Below are positions 7,963-18,500 of a stretch of DNA of 64,000 nt, one piece after another. The stretch comes from a bacterium (GTDB lineage: Bacteria > Zhuqueibacterota > Zhuqueibacteria > Residuimicrobiales > Oceaniaggregativiventaceae). The position numbers and the translations under genes are program-made. Location of the stretch: NCBI GenBank assembly GCA_029565675.1, contig JAKQNP010000008.1, positions 124,001-188,000 on the forward strand, given 5' to 3'. Within the stretch, counting starts at the first letter, position 1. Every line of letters starts with the position of its first letter. Below the pieces are notes generated by a model. That model ran no database searches. It was given only the letters and a program-made list of their open reading frames with translations, and was not told the DNA's origin.

Positions 7963-9747
7963 ATGCCCAGGCTAGTCTTTTCGCTTTTGGTTATCGCTGT
8001 TTCTGTCGGCCCGCTGTCCGCGCAGTTTTTGCCGATAACAGAAATCACGGTTCCCGAGCTCTACCAGCACATCGCTTTTTTGGCTTCCGATTCGCTCAAG
8101 GGCCGGGCCCCTGGCACGCCCGAGGATTGGGTGGTTACCGATTATTGCCGCCGAGATCTGTTGCAGAGCGGCTGGCAACTCATGGGGGAGGATGGCCGGC
8201 AGCCGTTGCAGGTGGTAACCGCAGTGGATACCGGTTCCGGCAATTTTTTTCGCTGGTCTGATCAGACAGTTAAAATCGGCCGGGATTGCATGCCGGTTGC
8301 GTTCAGCGCCAACGGCCAGAGATCGGCGGCGTTGCTATTTGCCGGTTATGGGATGGACTTTAGCGAGGACAGCCTGAGCTGGCATGACTATCGCGACATC
8401 GACGCGGCCGGCAAGTGGGTGATGGTGTTGCGCGGGGATCCGGAAGCCGAGCAACCCATGAGCAGATACAGCGTCTACAGCGATTTGCGCAAAAAAGCCT
8501 TGACGGCGCGGGACCGCGGTGCGATTGGGGTGGTGTTTGTGTCGGGTTCGCAGTTCGATGCCGAAGAAAAATGGCTGCCGTTGACAGCCGACGGCGCCCC
8601 GCGTTTGGACGATCTGCTGGTCGTCCAGATCAAGCGCGAGGTGGCCGATCTTTTGTTGCATAAAACCGGGCAGTGTGTGGACAGTCTGGAGGCGCGCCTC
8701 AATCGACAACTCCGGCCGGAATCTTTTGCGCTGGGAGTCGATATCGAGGCCGGAGTCGATTTGCTGGAAAAGCAATGCACCACCCACAACGTCCTGGCGA
8801 TCTTGCCCGGGGCGGATTCGGAGGTCCAGGGTGAGGTCATTTTGTTGGGCGCCCACCACGATCATCTCGGCTGGGGCGGTCCGCACTCCGGCTCGCGCCG
8901 GCCCGATACCACCGCGATTCACAACGGCGCGGACGACAACGCGTCCGGCGTTGCGGCGGTGCTGGAAATCGCCGAAAAAATCGCTGCTCGAGATTATCCC
9001 CTGCGCCGCAGTGTCCTGGTCGCGCTCTTTGCAGCCGAGGAACGCGGCCTGCTGGGCTCGCGCCACTTTGCGGAAAATGGCCCGGTGGATCTGCACCGCA
9101 TCAAGAGCATGGTGAACATCGACATGGTTGGCCGACTCGACCCGGACAACCGTACAGTGATGGTGGGGGGAACCGGAACCAGCCCGATTTTTGCCGATTT
9201 GATCGAAAAGCAGATTCGTTCGGACCTTTTTGTTGTTTCGATGTCGCCGGAGGGATACGGCCCCTCAGACCACGCCTCGTTTTATGCACGGGATATTCCG
9301 GTGCTCTTTTTTACCACTGGCGCGCATGAGGATTATCATACCCCGACCGACGATGCGGAGCGGATCGATCTGGAGAGCGAGAAAGCGATCGCTGACGCGA
9401 TCGCAGAGCTGATCGTCGAACTTGCCGATACCCGGGAAGAGATCCCGTTTCAGGAGGCTGGGCCCAAAGAGATGCCCCGGCCCCGACGCTTCAAGATCAC
9501 CCTCAACATCACCCCGGACCACGGGGCGAGGGATGTCCAGGGACTGCGCGTGCAGGTGGTGACGCCTGGCGGCCGCGCTCAGCGCGCCGGCATCCTGAAA
9601 GGCGATGTGATTGTTGAAATCGACGGCCGACCGGTTCGCGATATCTATGAATATATGCACAGATTGTCCGAACTCAAATCAGGGCAGCGGAGCAGTGTGG
9701 GGGTTTTGCGAAACGGCAAGAAAAAAATATTTATCGTCGAACTCTAA
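7963..9747 (+). CDS. Secreted M28-family zinc aminopeptidase with C-terminal PDZ domain
   Basis: The ATG at 7963 follows AGGAGGAG and begins a clear signal peptide (MPRLVFSLLVIAVSVGPLSAQ); 594 residues. A PA-type insert spans roughly 120-260. The M28 domain then shows the two-zinc ligands: GAHHDHLGWG (H298), GADDNASGVAAVLEIAE, EERGLLGSRHF, NIDMVGRL and EDYHTPTDD. About residues 510-594 form a PDZ domain (GGRAQRAGILKGDVIVEIDG) that may bind substrate C-termini. It likely trims peptides in the periplasm or at the cell surface. It ends convergently with the next gene, sharing bases at the stops. No T9SS sorting domain is present, unlike other secreted enzymes nearby. Confidence 0.9.
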   Translation: MPRLVFSLLVIAVSVGPLSAQFLPITEITVPELYQHIAFLASDSLKGRAPGTPEDWVVTDYCRRDLLQSGWQLMGEDGRQPLQVVTAVDTGSGNFFRWSDQTVKIGRDCMPVAFSANGQRSAALLFAGYGMDFSEDSLSWHDYRDIDAAGKWVMVLRGDPEAEQPMSRYSVYSDLRKKALTARDRGAIGVVFVSGSQFDAEEKWLPLTADGAPRLDDLLVVQIKREVADLLLHKTGQCVDSLEARLNRQLRPESFALGVDIEAGVDLLEKQCTTHNVLAILPGADSEVQGEVILLGAHHDHLGWGGPHSGSRRPDTTAIHNGADDNASGVAAVLEIAEKIAARDYPLRRSVLVALFAAEERGLLGSRHFAENGPVDLHRIKSMVNIDMVGRLDPDNRTVMVGGTGTSPIFADLIEKQIRSDLFVVSMSPEGYGPSDHASFYARDIPVLFFTTGAHEDYHTPTDDAERIDLESEKAIADAIAELIVELADTREEIPFQEAGPKEMPRPRRFKITLNITPDHGARDVQGLRVQVVTPGGRAQRAGILKGDVIVEIDGRPVRDIYEYMHRLSELKSGQRSSVGVLRNGKKKIFIVEL

Positions 9748-10313
9748 AAATTTTCCAACCATTGGGTGGCAATCGGAGCAAAGTCGCTCTTCGGCATCAC
9801 CACCACCAGATGGCTTAACAGCCGCCGGCAGCGCTCGGCATTGCCCAGCTGCCAATGGAGCATCGCCGAGCGCAACAAAACATCATCCCGCTTTTCTTCG
9901 CTCGCCCCGGGCAAATAAATGGCGAAATCGCCCAGAGCGGCTCTCCTGTCGCCCAGCTGGGCAAGACATTCCCCGCGCCAATACCAGCTGTCCCAATCGC
10001 TCTCCTGTTCACAAGAGTTGGTAAAACAGGCCAACGCTGCCCTATAGTCGGCTCGATAGAAAAGCCGCAATCCGCGGGTCATCCACGATTGCTTTGCGCC
10101 ATTTTCAGGGATAAAAGCTGCGGCCTGGGTGGCCATTTGTGGGCTGGAGCAGGGAAGGACTCGAATCTCGATTTTGCCGTTGCTCTCGGCAGCGATCTGT
10201 TTGATGCGCTGCAGGCGGCGATCAAAATCGCGCGCATGGACAGCGCCGGTCCGCATCGGCAGCAGAACCAGCAACAGAAATAAAATTAACCACGAACGAG
10301 CCGAAAATTTCAT
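9744..10313 (-). CDS. Small secreted protein with TPR-like helical repeats
   Basis: 189 residues starting at the ATG at 10313, behind AAAGGAT; a further upstream start in the same frame would hide the signal peptide. An N-terminal hydrophobic segment (SWLILFLLLVLLPMRTGAVHA) is a signal peptide. Residues about 80-189 look like tetratricopeptide repeats: GLRLFYRADYRAALACF, WYWRGECLAQLGDRRAALGD, RSAMLHWQLGNAERCRRLL. Such proteins act as periplasmic scaffolds. It converges on the M28 peptidase gene, with stop codons overlapping by three bases. I do not recognise a specific family. Confidence 0.65.
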   Translation of the reverse strand: MKFSARSWLILFLLLVLLPMRTGAVHARDFDRRLQRIKQIAAESNGKIEIRVLPCSSPQMATQAAAFIPENGAKQSWMTRGLRLFYRADYRAALACFTNSCEQESDWDSWYWRGECLAQLGDRRAALGDFAIYLPGASEEKRDDVLLRSAMLHWQLGNAERCRRLLSHLVVVMPKSDFAPIATQWLENF

Positions 10314-10441
10314 CGATTCATCCTTTTTGGGCGTTCGTTGCACGGTAGACAACCAGACACGCTTTGCTCTTGACATGTTCGAAACAGCAAAGCAAATTTT
10401 GCGCCAAATCAATCAGTGCAGGCGATGAATCGAAAATTCGA

Positions 10442-10469
10442 CTCGGAGACGCTGTTGCGTGGCTCCGAG
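10442..10469 (-). terminator. Hairpin downstream of the DUF3160 gene
   Basis: CTCGGA (10442-10447) pairs with TCCGAG (10464-10469), with an inner ACGC/GCGT helix. It begins a few bases after the stop of the minus-strand DUF3160 gene. The T run that follows on that strand is weak, so termination efficiency is uncertain. Confidence 0.5.
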
Positions 10470-10473
10470 GACA

Positions 10474-13038
10474 TTATTTGATCAACAAAAGCTTGATGCT
10501 CTTTTGTGTTTCTCCATTTTTGATTAGACAATAGTAGATGCCTGAAGCACAGTCGTCGGCGGACCAGTTCAGCCGATAGCGGCCCGGGAGATGATGGCGG
10601 TCCAGCAATACTTCCACTTGCCGACCGACCCCATCGTAGATCGCCATCTGGATCGACTGGGGTTTTGAAACCGTATACTCGATCGTCGTTTGTGGGTTGA
10701 AGGGATTGGGATAACTGTGCAGTTCAAATGATTCTGGAATGGACGCTTTGCCGGCAGGAACCTGGCTTTGAACGATGCCGGGAATGATTCGGCCCGCTTC
10801 GAATTCTCCCCCTTTTGTATCTGTCAAATAGGCGTTTACCCAGTCGGGACGGGCCGGGGTTTGCCCTGATTCGACCAGGGACGACCACTCTTCATCGGTC
10901 AGCCGCTTGAAATTGTCGGTGATCTGTTCATAATAGGACATCATCGGCCCGACAAAGGCGGTCGGCGTGCCGTTGACATCGGCGAGAACAACGCCCAGAT
11001 TCAACTTTCCGACTCCCACATGCAACACCCGCCCAACCACTGCACCGGTTTCGTCGGTTGGTTGGGTGTGCACGTCCGCAATCACGTAATCGCCTTCGGC
11101 CGCCTTGAGAGGATCATAATAGAGATCCGCATACCAACCGGAGAAGGGCGGCGTGCCGCTGCCGCCTTCGACAAACAACATCCGTTTCAGCCAGTCTTTT
11201 TCTTCAGGGCTGAGGGGCTGACGGTCGAGTTGTTTTTGCGCGATAACGGCCAGTTGTGTCGAGACGGTGTTGAGGCGGTTGAAATAGTCCTGGATTCCTT
11301 CAATTTGGTAATCCAGATTCGGAATGGTCAAAAAGTAATTGCCGGCGATTTCTGCAAAACCGGCGATTTGCTGAAAGAATTGCGGAATCGGTTCGACAAA
11401 GGAATGGGGATAGGAGCAGCCGGTGCCGCCGGTGTAGGATTGTTTGCCGTACAGCAGATTGTCGTGCCGGAGCTGCGCCCACGAGGCGAGCTGGGTGTTG
11501 AGCTTTTGCTGCTGCCAGGCAGTGGTCTGCATGAACATGGGGTGAAGGGACAAATCCGCGGGGGGATTCAGGGCGCGCAGCGCCTGCAGCCAGACGTTGT
11601 AGAGCGAGCTCTGCCAAAAGCTTTCATCATAGGCATCGGTCAAATAGCGCAGCGCAGCCAACTGGCCTGCATAAGAGTAGCGCTCGAGCTCCTTTTGCAG
11701 CAGCGGCAAGGCAGCGTTGTTGCCGAGCACGAACATCGCATCCAGGGGATCCGGCATCGGCCGCCAGATTTTTTGCCCCTGATAGATGATCCGGTCATAG
11801 ACCACGTTGGAAAAAATATAAGAATCGATGATGAACCGCTGACCGGCGAGGCGATAGGAGACGGGCAAAGGATCCGGTTCGGAAGCAAACGGATCCATGA
11901 GGAAAAAATTCGAGAGAATCCGTTGTCCGGCATCGCTGCTGTTGGACAGCGCGTTTTGCAGCCGGTCGAATTGGTCTTCCTGATAAAGCATGGCGGCATC
12001 CGCCAACTGCAACGAATCGAGGATATCGCTGAATTCGCCGGGCGTCAGGTTGTCCGATTCGCCGACCATAAAGGTGATGATCCGATCGTTTTCGGAAAGC
12101 AGCTCGCTCGCATCGGCCAATCCCAGCAGCTCGTGCAGCAACAGGGCGCTGATGTTCATGCGGCGGATTTCATCCCGCGACCACGGTTGTTCCCAGGGAT
12201 TATCCGGAGGAGGCGTCAACAGAAAATCGATGCGTCCCAGCCACATCATACAGCGAAAGTATTCCGCCAGGGTTTTGCCGCTGCCCGGGTAGGGGACTTC
12301 CTGGGTATAATGGCCGCGGACCGTGAACTGGCTGAAATCCAGGCGTCGATTGCGTTCAGAGAAAAGCGGCATTTGGGTCATCTGTTCCGATTCTATCGCA
12401 TTCCATAGGGTGCGCAAGTCGGTATCTGAGCAATACGGTCCGGCCGGATGAAACAGCTCGCCCAGAATCAGCGATCTGGCTATGGTGACAAACAGATCCA
12501 CATCGCCGAGATTGCTGTGCAGCGCCGGGACCTGCTCATATTTTTTCAGCAGCACCGGATAGGCCTGCACCAGGCGATTGCACACCTCGATCAGGTTGGG
12601 CTCGAGGAGAGCGCTTTCCAGATCCATCAGCAACTTGTCATAGGAAACATGCAGAGCATGGAGAACCGCATCGGTGGTGATAAAAACCGGCAGATCGTTG
12701 ATATAGATGTCGTGCAATGCCCGGCCAAAGCAATCGAAATTCAGCCGCTCAGAGACGACAAAATGGTTCTTTTCCAGCAGCGCCAATTCGTCAGCGGTCA
12801 GGCCGTAGATCTGGATGATGGAATCGAGGTAAGCGTGTTCTTTAGGATGAGTGGCAACATCAAGTTTGCTGTAGAGCGGGGTGGGCAGGGATTTTTGCTG
12901 CTGCAATGCCTGAAAAGTCAGGTTTTCGGTTTGCTGCAGGTATTGGCGATAGGCTTCTGGCGAAAACTGGCTTTGTCCCATCACCCAACCGATCGCCATC
13001 AACAGCAAAAGGATTGTGAGTCTGATCTTTCTTTTCAT
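10474..13038 (-). CDS. Large secreted DUF3160 protein with T9SS C-terminal sorting domain
   Basis: 854 residues, starting at an ATG preceded by GAGGGA. A signal peptide (IRLTILLLLMAIGWVMGQ) is followed by a long helical body with the block FDCFGRALHDIYINDLPVFI and then FITTDAVLHALHVSYDKLLM, which I associate with the DUF3160 family (function unknown, found in secreted proteins of several phyla). The final 80 residues are a type A sorting domain: SYPNPFNPQTTIEYTV, SGIYYCLIKNGETQKSI and a short hydrophobic-basic tail LLLIK. The protein should therefore cross the outer membrane by T9SS and be anchored or released outside. It is probably monocistronic. Confidence 0.82.
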   Translation of the reverse strand: MKRKIRLTILLLLMAIGWVMGQSQFSPEAYRQYLQQTENLTFQALQQQKSLPTPLYSKLDVATHPKEHAYLDSIIQIYGLTADELALLEKNHFVVSERLNFDCFGRALHDIYINDLPVFITTDAVLHALHVSYDKLLMDLESALLEPNLIEVCNRLVQAYPVLLKKYEQVPALHSNLGDVDLFVTIARSLILGELFHPAGPYCSDTDLRTLWNAIESEQMTQMPLFSERNRRLDFSQFTVRGHYTQEVPYPGSGKTLAEYFRCMMWLGRIDFLLTPPPDNPWEQPWSRDEIRRMNISALLLHELLGLADASELLSENDRIITFMVGESDNLTPGEFSDILDSLQLADAAMLYQEDQFDRLQNALSNSSDAGQRILSNFFLMDPFASEPDPLPVSYRLAGQRFIIDSYIFSNVVYDRIIYQGQKIWRPMPDPLDAMFVLGNNAALPLLQKELERYSYAGQLAALRYLTDAYDESFWQSSLYNVWLQALRALNPPADLSLHPMFMQTTAWQQQKLNTQLASWAQLRHDNLLYGKQSYTGGTGCSYPHSFVEPIPQFFQQIAGFAEIAGNYFLTIPNLDYQIEGIQDYFNRLNTVSTQLAVIAQKQLDRQPLSPEEKDWLKRMLFVEGGSGTPPFSGWYADLYYDPLKAAEGDYVIADVHTQPTDETGAVVGRVLHVGVGKLNLGVVLADVNGTPTAFVGPMMSYYEQITDNFKRLTDEEWSSLVESGQTPARPDWVNAYLTDTKGGEFEAGRIIPGIVQSQVPAGKASIPESFELHSYPNPFNPQTTIEYTVSKPQSIQMAIYDGVGRQVEVLLDRHHLPGRYRLNWSADDCASGIYYCLIKNGETQKSIKLLLIK

Positions 13039-13362
13039 ATTCCGTCCCTCTTGGTGGTGTCATAACAGAGGCGCCACCAACTTGGCTTTAATGAGAACAG
13101 AAATTTAATCGAATTTGTCTAATCGATACCATGCGAATGCCGTGTCGAGCTATAGATCGTATTGAAATTTATAGCAGGTTTCCAGGCTAAAGTCTGGACA
13201 TTCGAGAGTCCTTTTAATCCTGCACGGATGAAGAAAATCGACAGGGCTGTGCAGACGAGCAGACAGGCTTTTGCATCCAGAGTGTTATATTGATATTAAC
13301 GATTCCTCTTGCGAATTTGTTTCTGCAAAATTGCCGACAAGAAATTCGACCTCGGTCGGTTT
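13039..13362. other. Intergenic region with leader hairpin and a REP-like palindrome
   Basis: 324 bases upstream of the minus-strand DUF3160 gene. A TTGGTGG/CCACCAA hairpin (13051-13080) lies just before the ribosome-binding site of that gene. An 18-bp imperfect palindrome (13181-13198, TCCAGGCT-AA-AGTCTGGA) resembles short repetitive palindromes of other genomes, though no second copy was noticed here. No gene or clear promoter was seen. Confidence 0.5.
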
Positions 13363-14001
13363 TCATGCCAGGGATTTCAACTCCTCAGGCGTCAGGCGCA
13401 GGCGATTCTGCCGGCGCAGGAAATCCTGCAGCGCCTCCGTGTGTTTCATCTTGGCGGTCAAGTGCGCGGCATGTTTTGTGATAAAGCTTTGCAGCAAGAG
13501 GTTACGACTGTGAGTATCGCTTTCCCGCAGGGCCTGTCGATTCACAGCCAGAGCCGCCAGGTTTTTCTGCACACCAGCCGGCACCGACCACCATCCGAAA
13601 AGGGCGCAGAGTCCTTGTTTTCGAACGGCGATCCGTCGAAGACAGCTTGGACAGGACAGCACGCACACCGTCTTTTGATAATGAAACAACACCAGGCCGA
13701 CGGAGAGGCGGGTGAGAGCGGCATTTAACGGATTGGCATGAGACCCGCAATTTGGACATGGCAAGGTGGTCAATCGTTCATAGAGCTGCGCCCGGGCGGT
13801 ATCGCCGAGGCCGGCGAGCTGAAGATCGATCGCGGCATCGTAATCGAAAGGCCGTTTGCGACGGCGCAACTCAAGGCGCAAAACATCGATCGCATCTGCT
13901 GTCAAGTCGCGGACTTCATAGAAAGCGATCTGTTCGAGTTGCTCGATGGCAAAGGAGGCATAGTGCTGGCGCAGATGATCTTCTTTGGAGCCTGTAGCCA
14001 T
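13363..14001 (-). CDS. Uncharacterised zinc-ribbon protein with GWW membrane-proximal motif
   Basis: 212 residues from the ATG at 14001 (a GTG one codon earlier is also possible; AGGAG precedes both). The N-terminal 70 residues are helical and acidic. A zinc ribbon is formed by C82-x2-C85 and C117-x2-C120, with an extra C113. It is followed by the short hydrophobic motif ALFGWWSVPAGVQKNLAALA, then a charged C-terminal helix. Similar GWW-P motifs occur after zinc ribbons in uncharacterised, possibly membrane-associated proteins, but I cannot name a family. It follows the sirtuin gene on the same strand after 110 bases. Function unknown. Confidence 0.7.
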   Translation of the reverse strand: MATGSKEDHLRQHYASFAIEQLEQIAFYEVRDLTADAIDVLRLELRRRKRPFDYDAAIDLQLAGLGDTARAQLYERLTTLPCPNCGSHANPLNAALTRLSVGLVLFHYQKTVCVLSCPSCLRRIAVRKQGLCALFGWWSVPAGVQKNLAALAVNRQALRESDTHSRNLLLQSFITKHAAHLTAKMKHTEALQDFLRRQNRLRLTPEELKSLA

Positions 14002-14111
14002 CACAATCGTTCTCCTGGCAAAGGCAAACTACCGATCTTGCGGTCAGATAGAAATCCGGCTTTGCAAAGGGCGTTGGTGCTATGGCACGTTTTAGTTTGC
14101 GTGTCAGGCCG

Positions 14112-14879
14112 CTATACGAGGCCGCCTTTTATCCGGATTGCTTTTTCGACTTGTTCAGCCAATTGAGAAAGAGACTCGGTTGCCCGTCCCTGCAGAAAAA
14201 TGTCGCTCGTTTTTTCGGTAAAGAGAGAAGCGCTGGTGTTGCATTCGATAATCGTCGCGCCGTGGTTTTTGGCCACCTCAGGGATCAGGTTGGCCGGCAT
14301 CACTTCGCCGGTCGTGCCGACAATCAACAGCACATCGCAGCGCTCGGCAGCTGCAAACGAATTTTGCCAGGCTTCCTGTGGGATGGTTTCGCCAAAAAAG
14401 ACAAAATCGGGTTTGAGCAAGTGGCCGCATTTTTTACATTTGGGCGGCAGGCTGGCAAAGATGGCCGCTGAGGCCTGCCACAATTCGCCGCATGCCGTGC
14501 AGATCAGCCTTTTGGAATTGCCGTGGAATTCGTAGATTTTCTCGCTGCCGGCTTCCTGATGCAGATTGTCGATATTCTGGGTGATGACGCATTTGATTTT
14601 ACCCGAGCTTTCGAGATCGGCAAGGGCGCGGTGGGCGGCGTTGGGTTGGGCGCGATCGAAATGATTGTAAAATAGCTCTTTGATCACCGCCCACGATTTT
14701 TCCGGACAGGAATAAAAAGTGTCGAGGTCAAGGATGTTCGGATCGACTTTGCTCCACAAACCGTCTTCGCCGCGGAATGGGGGGATGCCGCTCTCGACCG
14801 ATATGCCGGCGCCGGTAAAGGCAATCGCGTAACCCGAATTTACCACTGCGTCGACAGCCCGTTGCATCTTTTCATCCAT
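14112..14879 (-). CDS. Sir2-family NAD-dependent protein deacylase
   Basis: 255 residues, start behind AAGGA. The Rossmann NAD-binding signature FTGAGISVESGIPPFRG (residues 21-37) and TQNIDNLHQEAG (100-111) are intact. The catalytic His is H119 in EFHGN. The structural zinc is held by C127, C130, C148 and C151. The sequence FFGETIP is the usual substrate-groove loop. The enzyme removes acyl groups from lysines, consuming NAD and yielding O-acyl-ADP-ribose and nicotinamide. Whether it prefers acetyl or succinyl groups cannot be decided. It probably shares a transcript with the zinc-ribbon gene downstream. Confidence 0.93.
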   Translation of the reverse strand: MDEKMQRAVDAVVNSGYAIAFTGAGISVESGIPPFRGEDGLWSKVDPNILDLDTFYSCPEKSWAVIKELFYNHFDRAQPNAAHRALADLESSGKIKCVITQNIDNLHQEAGSEKIYEFHGNSKRLICTACGELWQASAAIFASLPPKCKKCGHLLKPDFVFFGETIPQEAWQNSFAAAERCDVLLIVGTTGEVMPANLIPEVAKNHGATIIECNTSASLFTEKTSDIFLQGRATESLSQLAEQVEKAIRIKGGLV

Positions 14880-14966
14880 CTATCGTTCCTTGTGCCGGAG
14901 ATTGCGAAACAAATTCCTGCTTTAAGTGTATACAATCACACAGCAATTTGCAAGCAAAACTTGGCT

Positions 14967-14995
14967 CCGGACTCGGCGCAGGGCACCGAATCCGG
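14967..14995 (-). terminator. Possible hairpin between OsmC and sirtuin genes
   Basis: CCGGACTCGG (14967-14976) pairs with CCGAATCCGG (14986-14995) with one mismatch, 40 bases past the OsmC stop on the minus strand. No clear T tract follows on that strand. It may separate the two genes or act as an mRNA end. Confidence 0.35.
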
Positions 14996-15033
14996 TTTTC
15001 GATCACCAGATTCTGAATCAGCAGGCGGCAGAA

Positions 15034-15411
15034 TCAGGAATAATGGGTTTCGATGCGGATTGTTGGCGGGTCGAGGAGGTGCTTTTTGACCGCACATTGA
15101 TCGGCGGCGCGGATGACCGCTTCGCGATATTTTTCCGGAAAACCAGCCGGCAAAGCGATGTCGAGGGTCAAGGTTTTGATCATTTGGGTTGCGGGATCGA
15201 AATCCATTTTCTGGGTGATGAGCATTCCGTCCGTCGGGATGCTGCGCTGGCGGCAAAACGCCAGCACATAGATGCCGGCGCAGGTGCCGATCGACGCCAG
15301 AAACAGCGCGAACGGCGGCGGCACGGTGCCGTCCTGGTTGGTCGGGATGGTGAAGGGTCCGTATTCTGCATCGACTCGCAAGTCGCCGGGGAATTTGACG
15401 GTAAGATCCAT
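15034..15411 (-). CDS. OsmC/Ohr-family protein
   Basis: 125 residues, start behind AAGGAG. The family fold is indicated by PPPFALFLASIGTCAGIYVL and AADQCAVKKHLLDPP, with the two redox cysteines C44 and C106 in the expected spacing. OsmC/Ohr proteins reduce organic hydroperoxides through this Cys pair. Many members of this short subgroup are unassigned, so peroxidase activity is inferred. It is transcribed divergently from the tricorn-type protease; the 95-base gap has no promoter I could recognise. Confidence 0.85.
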   Translation of the reverse strand: MDLTVKFPGDLRVDAEYGPFTIPTNQDGTVPPPFALFLASIGTCAGIYVLAFCRQRSIPTDGMLITQKMDFDPATQMIKTLTLDIALPAGFPEKYREAVIRAADQCAVKKHLLDPPTIRIETHYS

Positions 15412-15506
15412 GGTTTCTCCTTATGTTTTCATTTTTAGATGCAAAAAATGTGCATTGGTTTCAGAGAATTCTGTCCATGAACCCTAAAGATCAAACAGGA
15501 GGTGCT

Positions 15507-18500
15507 ATGAAAAAAGCGTTTTTGTGGTTGTTCTTGCTTGCAGGTTCGGTTTTTTCGCAGGAGGAAGCTCGCCTGTTGCGTTTTCCGGCTATCCACGGAG
15601 ACCGCATCGCTTTTGTCTATGCCGGCGATCTCTATACCGTCGCCAGCCAGGGCGGCGTCGCCCGGCGCCTGACCAGTCATTTGGGTTTTGAGTCGTTTCC
15701 GCGTTTTTCGCCTGACGGCACCTTTCTGGCATTCACCGGCCAATATGACGGCAACACCGAAATCTACCTCATCCCCGCCGAAGGCGGAATCCCCAGGAGA
15801 TTGACCTATACAGCGACTCTCGGCAGGGATGAACTTGACGATCGCATGGGGCCCAACAACATTGCCATGGGTTGGGCTCCCGACGGCGAAAAAATCATCT
15901 TTCGCTCGCGCATGCGCGAACCCAACGATTTCCTCGGCCAGCTTTATTTTGTGAACCTCAAAGGTGATTTGCCGGAGCAACTGCCCCTGCCCCGCGGCGG
16001 GTTTTGTTCCTTTTCGCCCGACGGCAAAAGAATGGTCTACAACCGAGTTTTTCGCGAGTTCCGCACATGGAAACGCTACCGCGGCGGCATGGCCGATGAT
16101 CTCTGGCTCTATGATTTCGCCAGCAAAACGACGGAGAATCTGACCGACCACCCCGCCCAGGATATTTTCCCGATGTGGCACGGCGACCAGATCTATTTTC
16201 TCTCTGACCGCGATGAAAACAAACGCATGAATCTCTATGTTCTGGATCTGGCCAGCCGTCAGATAAGGCAGCTGACTCGCTTCAGCGATTTCGATATCAA
16301 GTTTCCGTCCCTGGGTCCCGACGCGGTGGTTTTTGAAAAAGGCGGCTTTCTGTATCGCTTTGATCTGGCCACTGAGCAAGCGGAGCAGGTGCATGTGGTC
16401 ATTGCCAACGATCAGGTGACCCAACGCGGCGGTCTCGAGGATGTCAGTCAGATTGTCCGCTACGCGGATCTGTCGCCGGAAGGCAATCGCGCTCTTTTGG
16501 GTGCGCGCGGCGAGATTTTTTCGCTTCCGGCCAAAGAGGGCATCACCTACAATCTGAGCCAAACCCCCGGTGTGCATGAACGCAACAGCACCTGGTCGCC
16601 GGACGGCCGCTGGATCGCTTTTATCGCCGATCCTACCGGTGAGAACGAAATCTATGTCCGGCGGACTGATTTGCAAAGCAAAGCTGTACAGCTGACCAGC
16701 GGCAGCGACACCTATATCTTCGACATCGTCTGGTCACCGGACAGCCGCAAGATCCTGTTTTCGGATAAAAAACTGCGTCTGTCCTTTGTCGACATCAACA
16801 GCAAAACCATTGTGCAAGTGGCGCAGGCGGAAGCCTGGGAAATTCGCGACTATTCCTGGTCGCCGGACAGCAAGTGGATCGCCTATACACGTCCGGAGCG
16901 AGAAGTGATGAACAAGATCTGCCTCTATGACGTGGATGGCAAAAAGACCATCGAAGCCACAGACGGCTGGTTCAGCGCCTCGTCGCCGATCTTTAGCAGC
17001 GACGGCAAATATCTCTTTTTTGTTTCGGATCGCGATTTCGATCCGAAATGGAATGCGGTGGAATGGAATTATTCCTATCAAGACATGCAGCGGATCTATC
17101 TGTTGACGCTGGCCAAAGAGACGCCGTCGCCGTTTGTCCTCAAGAACGACAGCGTCGCAGTCAAAACCGATGCGCCCAAGCCGCAGGAGAAAAAGAAAGA
17201 CGAAAAACCGGCTGCGGAAAAACCGGTCATCGTCCGTGTCGACAGCGACGGATTGCGCGATCGGATCGCGGCCTTGCCGATCAAGCCGGCGGCCTATTCC
17301 GGATTGATTTCCATCGGCGACCAGCTCTATTACCGCCGCAACGCAGCCGCAGATGAAAAACCACAGCTCTGCGTTTTTCAGTTTAAAGACAAAAAAGAAA
17401 TCGAATTGGGCGCCATCGGCGGCTATACGGTCTCGGCTGATCAAAAAAAGATGCTGGTCATGGAAAACAAAAAGATCGCCATCATCGATGTGCCCGCACA
17501 AAAGCTGGAAATCAAAGAGTATCTCGATCTGTCCGGTTTGAAAGTGCGGCTGGACCGCAAGCAGGAATGGGCGCAGATTTTCGACGAGAGCTGGCGGCAG
17601 ATGCGGGATTTCTTTTACGATCCCAACATGCACGGAGTAGACTGGCCGGCGGTGCGCGCGCAATACCAGCCGCTGGTCGATCATGTGGCCCACCGCGCCG
17701 ATCTCACCTATATCATCGGCGAGATGATCGGTGAGCTCAATGTGGGACACGCGTATGTCGGCGGCGGTGATGTGCCGAAAGTCGAACGCATCCAGACCGG
17801 CTTGCTCGGAGCCGATCTCGAACGCGATGCCGCCTCGCGCTATTACCGCATCAAAAAAATCCTGCGCGGCGAGAACTGGACTGCTGAGCGCCGCTCGCCC
17901 TTGACCGAAATCGGCGTGCAGGCCCGCGAAGGGGATTATATTCTGGCCGTAAACGGCAAACCGACGAACGAAATGGACAACTTTTACGCCTGGATGCTCG
18001 ACACACCGGGTAAAACCGTGTCGTTGCTGTTGAACGACAAGCCCGGCATTCAGGGGGCTCGCGAAGTGTTGGTCAAACCCATCGCCGACGAACAGGGTTT
18101 GGTCTATTACAACTGGGTGCAAGAAAATATCCGCAAGGTCTCTGAAGCGACCGACGACCAGGTGGGATATATCCACATACCCGACATGGGTTCAGCCGGT
18201 CTGAACGAATTCGTCAAGCATTTTTATCCGCAATTGCGCAAAAAGGGGTTGATTGTCGACGTGCGCGGCAACGGCGGCGGCAACGTCTCACCGCAGATTA
18301 TCGAGCGCCTGCAGCGCCGCGCGGTGATGATGGATCGCGCGCGCAATACGGCTTACAATCCCGATCCCGGAGCCCTTCACCATGGCCCCAAGGTAACCCT
18401 GATCGACGAGTTTTCCGCTTCGGACGGCGATCTTTTTCCCTATCGATTTCGCCGATCCGGCCTGGGCAAGTTGATCGGCAAGCGCACCTGGGGAGGCGTG

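Noticed and set aside
11020-12408. 462-residue open frame on the plus strand
   Set aside because: Antisense to the DUF3160 gene, composition typical of a shadow frame.
16734-18176. 480-residue open frame on the minus strand
   Set aside because: Antisense to the tricorn gene, with no motif or ribosome-binding site.
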